Of a DNA stretch of 24,376 nucleotides, positions 22,044 to 24,376 are shown piece by piece (within the stretch, counting starts at the first letter, position 1; every line of letters starts with the position of its first letter). The stretch comes from DATLFA01 sp039934635 (lineage in GTDB: Bacteria; Actinomycetota; Acidimicrobiia; Acidimicrobiales; WLNW01). The stretch spans positions 1-24,376 of the forward strand of contig JBDTLT010000065.1 in assembly GCA_039934635.1 (NCBI GenBank), written 5' to 3'. The notes beneath the pieces are model-generated. The model was not told the DNA's origin, ran no database searches, and saw only the letters and a program-made list of their open reading frames with translations. The translations under genes were made by a program, and so were the position numbers.

Positions 22044-23510
22044 TCAGATCTGCAGGTCGAGCGCCCGTTCGGCGATCGCCGTCGCGAGAAGGTGCGTGTT
22101 GGCGCGGGGCACGGCCGGCGCGACCGACGCGTCGATGATGCGCAAGCCATCGACCTGCCACACCGCACACTGCTCATCGACCACGCTCGACGACGGATCA
22201 ACGCCCATTCGGCACGACCCGACGCCGTGGTAGAACGCGGTGTGATCACGGGCGATCAATTCGTTCAGGTTGTCGTCGGTCATCGACAGGTCGGCGTCGA
22301 CGCGGGCATGGTCCGTGACGAGGCCGGTGGCCTTCGCGATCTCGAGCGAGGTACGCCATCCCTCACGCAAACGGCGCACGTTGTCGGCGTCGGCCGCGAA
22401 CGGCCAAGAGATGAGCGGAGCCGCTGCGGGGTCGGCCGATGTCGGTGTGATGCTGCCGGCACCGTTCGGCAACTGCAGCGCGACCGTCTGCACGAGCTCC
22501 GCTTGCCCGTGCTCGTTGCGTCGGCCGAACGGCGTCAGCTGTAGGTCATGCGCTCGATGACTGTCGGTAGAGCTCAGACGCAAGATGGTCTGGATCGAAT
22601 GAACCGTGTTGGCGAGTGAGTCGCCATCGATCGGCGCGTAGGTGGACACCACGAGGTGGTCGGTGACGTTGAAGCCCACCTGGGGCAGATCCACGATCGA
22701 ATCAACGCCGATGTCCTGCACGCGCGCAGCCGGGCCGATGCCGGAACGCCACAACAACAGGGGGTTCTGCACAACGCCGGCGCAAAGAACGACATCTCGC
22801 GCACGCAGTTGCTCGCCGTCGACGAGTACGACACCGGCGGCACGCCGTTGTTCGACGATGATGCGGCGCACGTGCGCATCGCCGCGTACGACCAAGTTGG
22901 GATTGGCGCGCGCGGGTTCGAGATAGACGAGCAGATTCGACTGCCGCAGGCGTTCGACGCGGTTCATCGGAATCGCGCCGATGCCGCTCGTGTGGGGTTC
23001 GTTGTGATCCGCGCACGCAGGGAAGCCGACCGCAACACACGCGTCGTGATACGCGGCTTGCATCGCCGACCAGGTGGAGCGGGGCCAACGCACGACGGGA
23101 ATCGGCCCCCCGTTTCCGTGCCAGGGGCGATCGCCGAAATCGAGGTCGCGTTCGATGCGACAGAAGTAGGGCAACATGTCGGGCCACTTCCAGCCGCGCG
23201 GCCACGTCTCGAAGTCGGGGGGCTCGGCCCGCAACGCGACCGACCCGTTGGTCGCCGACGAACCTCCCGTGACCCGACCTCTCATGTACTTGAGGCCACG
23301 GTCGCGGATCGACGTCACCTGATCGCGCCAGTCGTGTGGCCATGTGACCGGCAGCGACAACGTGCGCAGCTCGTCGGGGAGTTGGTCGGCGCGATAGTCG
23401 GGACCGGCCTCGAGCAACAGCACCCGCTTGCCGGTGGCGGCGGTGCGAGCGGCGACGACGCAACCGGCCGAACCCGCGCCGATGACGATGGTGTCGAAAT
23501 CCGCCGTCAC
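22044..23510 (-). CDS. GMC-family FAD-dependent oxidoreductase
   Basis: The 488-residue protein is a GMC oxidoreductase, which oxidises alcohols or sugars using FAD. The N-terminal dinucleotide loop is VIGAGSAGCVVAARTAATGKR (9-29) with the following LLLEAG. GRVTGGSSATNGSV (about 78-91) is the second FAD contact. The catalytic pair at the C-terminus is H428 (YHGVGSCRMG) and H473 (NTHLLATAIAE), the His-His version of the His-Asn pair. It is shorter than many relatives but has both ends. The GTG start overlaps the stop of the SMP-30 gene upstream (GTGA), so the two are translationally coupled. The substrate is unknown. Confidence 0.9.
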   Translation of the reverse strand: MTADFDTIVIGAGSAGCVVAARTAATGKRVLLLEAGPDYRADQLPDELRTLSLPVTWPHDWRDQVTSIRDRGLKYMRGRVTGGSSATNGSVALRAEPPDFETWPRGWKWPDMLPYFCRIERDLDFGDRPWHGNGGPIPVVRWPRSTWSAMQAAYHDACVAVGFPACADHNEPHTSGIGAIPMNRVERLRQSNLLVYLEPARANPNLVVRGDAHVRRIIVEQRRAAGVVLVDGEQLRARDVVLCAGVVQNPLLLWRSGIGPAARVQDIGVDSIVDLPQVGFNVTDHLVVSTYAPIDGDSLANTVHSIQTILRLSSTDSHRAHDLQLTPFGRRNEHGQAELVQTVALQLPNGAGSITPTSADPAAAPLISWPFAADADNVRRLREGWRTSLEIAKATGLVTDHARVDADLSMTDDNLNELIARDHTAFYHGVGSCRMGVDPSSSVVDEQCAVWQVDGLRIIDASVAPAVPRANTHLLATAIAERALDLQI

Positions 23511-24376
23511 GGGCGTCCGGCGCCGGCGACCGCGACGTCGATCGCGTCGATGCGCCCGCTACGGGCGGCCATGACCGCGTCACGCTTCCAATCGGCGGCC
23601 ACGCAGACGAGCAACGTGCGGCGATCGGCCCCTCCGAGTACGCACGCAACAGGGATCACGTCGTCGAATGTGATCACATCGGTGACCTCACCGCCCTCGA
23701 CCACGCGGGTCACCACGGCGTTGATCGGGTCAGCCACCCACACCGCGCCCTGTTCGTCGAGGCAGATGCCGTCCGGCGGCGCGAACGCCAGGCCGGCTTT
23801 GGTCGGCTTCAGCTCGGCAAAGGTGCGTTTGTCGCTCAACGAACCGCCGGCCCCGACCGTGAACGCGGTCAGACACGAGCCACCACTTTCCGCGACGATC
23901 AAGGTGCGCCCGTCGTCGGTGAGGATGTGGCCGTTCGGGGAGCGGAGGTCGTCGGCCGCGCACGACACGGTGCCGTCGGGGAGCACCCGTATGGTCTGGC
24001 CCGCGACGCGCGGGCTCGCCGGATCGTGGATGCGCGAGCCCATGTCGCCGACATACGCGGTGCCGTCGGCCGCCACGATCATGTCGTTGATCGAGCCGCG
24101 CGCGAGATGCGACAGATCGGCGTGCTCGGCCACCGTGCCGTCGTGTTCGACGCGGAGCAGACGCTGCGTCTCCATCGCCACCACGAGCAGGCGCCCGTCA
24201 GGCAGCCAGCCGAGCCCCGATGGTTCGTCGTGGCTGATCGTGACCACCGTCGTTGCCTGACCATCGAGCGCGGTACGCACGACTCGATGGTCGTGCATGT
24301 CGCTGAACCACAACGCGTCATCGTGCCACCGCGGGCCTTCACCGAAATACAGACCGTCGAGAACCGTGCGAACGTC
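23507..24376 (-). CDS. SMP-30/gluconolactonase/LRE-family protein, 5' end beyond the right edge
   Basis: The reading frame stays open to the window edge, giving 289 residues without the native start. It includes FGEGPRWHDDALWFSDM close to the edge, the classic start of SMP-30 beta-propellers. The metal site fits the family's Glu-Asn-Asp set: GEGPRW (Glu), SPNGHIL (Asn) and PPDGICLDEQG (Asp). Family members hydrolyse lactones such as gluconolactone. The TTG at 24313 lies inside the conserved N-terminal motif, so it is not the true start. It lies upstream of and overlaps the GMC gene; oxidation to a lactone by GMC and then hydrolysis is a natural pair of steps. Confidence 0.88.
   Translation of the reverse strand, partial: DVRTVLDGLYFGEGPRWHDDALWFSDMHDHRVVRTALDGQATTVVTISHDEPSGLGWLPDGRLLVVAMETQRLLRVEHDGTVAEHADLSHLARGSINDMIVAADGTAYVGDMGSRIHDPASPRVAGQTIRVLPDGTVSCAADDLRSPNGHILTDDGRTLIVAESGGSCLTAFTVGAGGSLSDKRTFAELKPTKAGLAFAPPDGICLDEQGAVWVADPINAVVTRVVEGGEVTDVITFDDVIPVACVLGGADRRTLLVCVAADWKRDAVMAARSGRIDAIDVAVAGAGRP

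Noticed and set aside
21163..22170. A leftward open frame of 335 codons opposite the second SDR
   Set aside because: The SDR has a complete cofactor loop and active site; the antisense protein is His/Arg-rich without domain signs.
22044..23510. Mycofactocin-associated GMC protein (MftG)
   Set aside because: The C-terminal end NTHLLATAIAE does not match the MftG ending as I remember it, and the context is an SMP-30 lactonase.
22656..24260. A rightward open frame of 534 codons across the GMC and SMP-30 genes
   Set aside because: It lies antisense to two genes with clear catalytic motifs and shows low-complexity Arg/Ala/Thr-rich sequence with no family motif. Long antisense frames are common in such GC-rich DNA.
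1..24376. tRNA, rRNA, CRISPR, insertion sequence or prophage parts
   Set aside because: Gaps between genes are too short for RNA operons or arrays. No direct-repeat array, transposase, integrase or attachment-site pattern was seen, and codon style seems even throughout.

Overview
The window is very GC-rich, gene-dense DNA that fits a high-GC actinobacterium. The family mix (two GAF-ANTAR regulators, a luciferase-like oxidoreductase, a P450 that looks closest to the CYP124/125/142 group, many amidohydrolases) and the promoter style (TAnnnT -10 boxes, many apparently leaderless starts) point that way. An uncultured Acidimicrobiia-type lineage is my best guess; this is inference, not a database result. 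I find 25 protein-coding genes, two of them cut by the window edges. I see no RNA genes, CRISPR array, insertion sequence or integrase, and no gap between genes reaches 300 bases.

Region 1 (1-5713) starts with the 5' end of a leftward gene resembling the UGSC family. It is divergent from a rightward run: a tandem-cupin protein, a TauD-type 2-oxoglutarate dioxygenase, a metal-dependent amidohydrolase and a crotonase-fold protein whose start overlaps the amidohydrolase stop. A leftward acyl-CoA synthetase converges on the crotonase. Region 2 (5800-10438) holds two D-aminoacylase-like amidohydrolases separated by a leftward amidohydrolase of the ACMSD-like family, with a strong hairpin between the first convergent pair. 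Region 3 (10441-18808) holds a leftward cupin plus conserved hypothetical pair, an SDR, a luciferase-like flavin oxidoreductase, a class II aldolase-fold protein, a quinone-oxidoreductase-type MDR, a sulfotransferase, a P450 and a tandem dimeric alpha/beta-barrel-like protein. Together these look like an oxidative and hydrolytic catabolic island feeding CoA thioesters, but the substrate cannot be read from the sequence.

Region 4 (18946-21141) is a regulatory block set among the enzymes: a STAS-domain protein without the usual phosphorylatable serine, two successive GAF-ANTAR proteins, the second starting inside the stop of the first, and an 83-residue helical protein of unknown function. It has a structured leader of about 60 nt. 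This is the best candidate for an undescribed regulatory unit. Region 5 (21202-24376) is a second SDR converging on a translationally coupled GMC oxidoreductase and SMP-30/lactonase pair, which could oxidise an alcohol or sugar and then open the lactone.

Two features recur. First, strands alternate constantly, so promoters are packed into short divergent gaps, and several starts without a Shine-Dalgarno (SD) sequence have TAnnnT 6-8 nt before the start codon, as expected of leaderless mRNAs. Second, several proteins keep a family fold but lack its textbook catalytic residues (crotonase, class II aldolase, STAS, and possibly the two D-aminoacylases), so automatic names are likely to overstate their functions.
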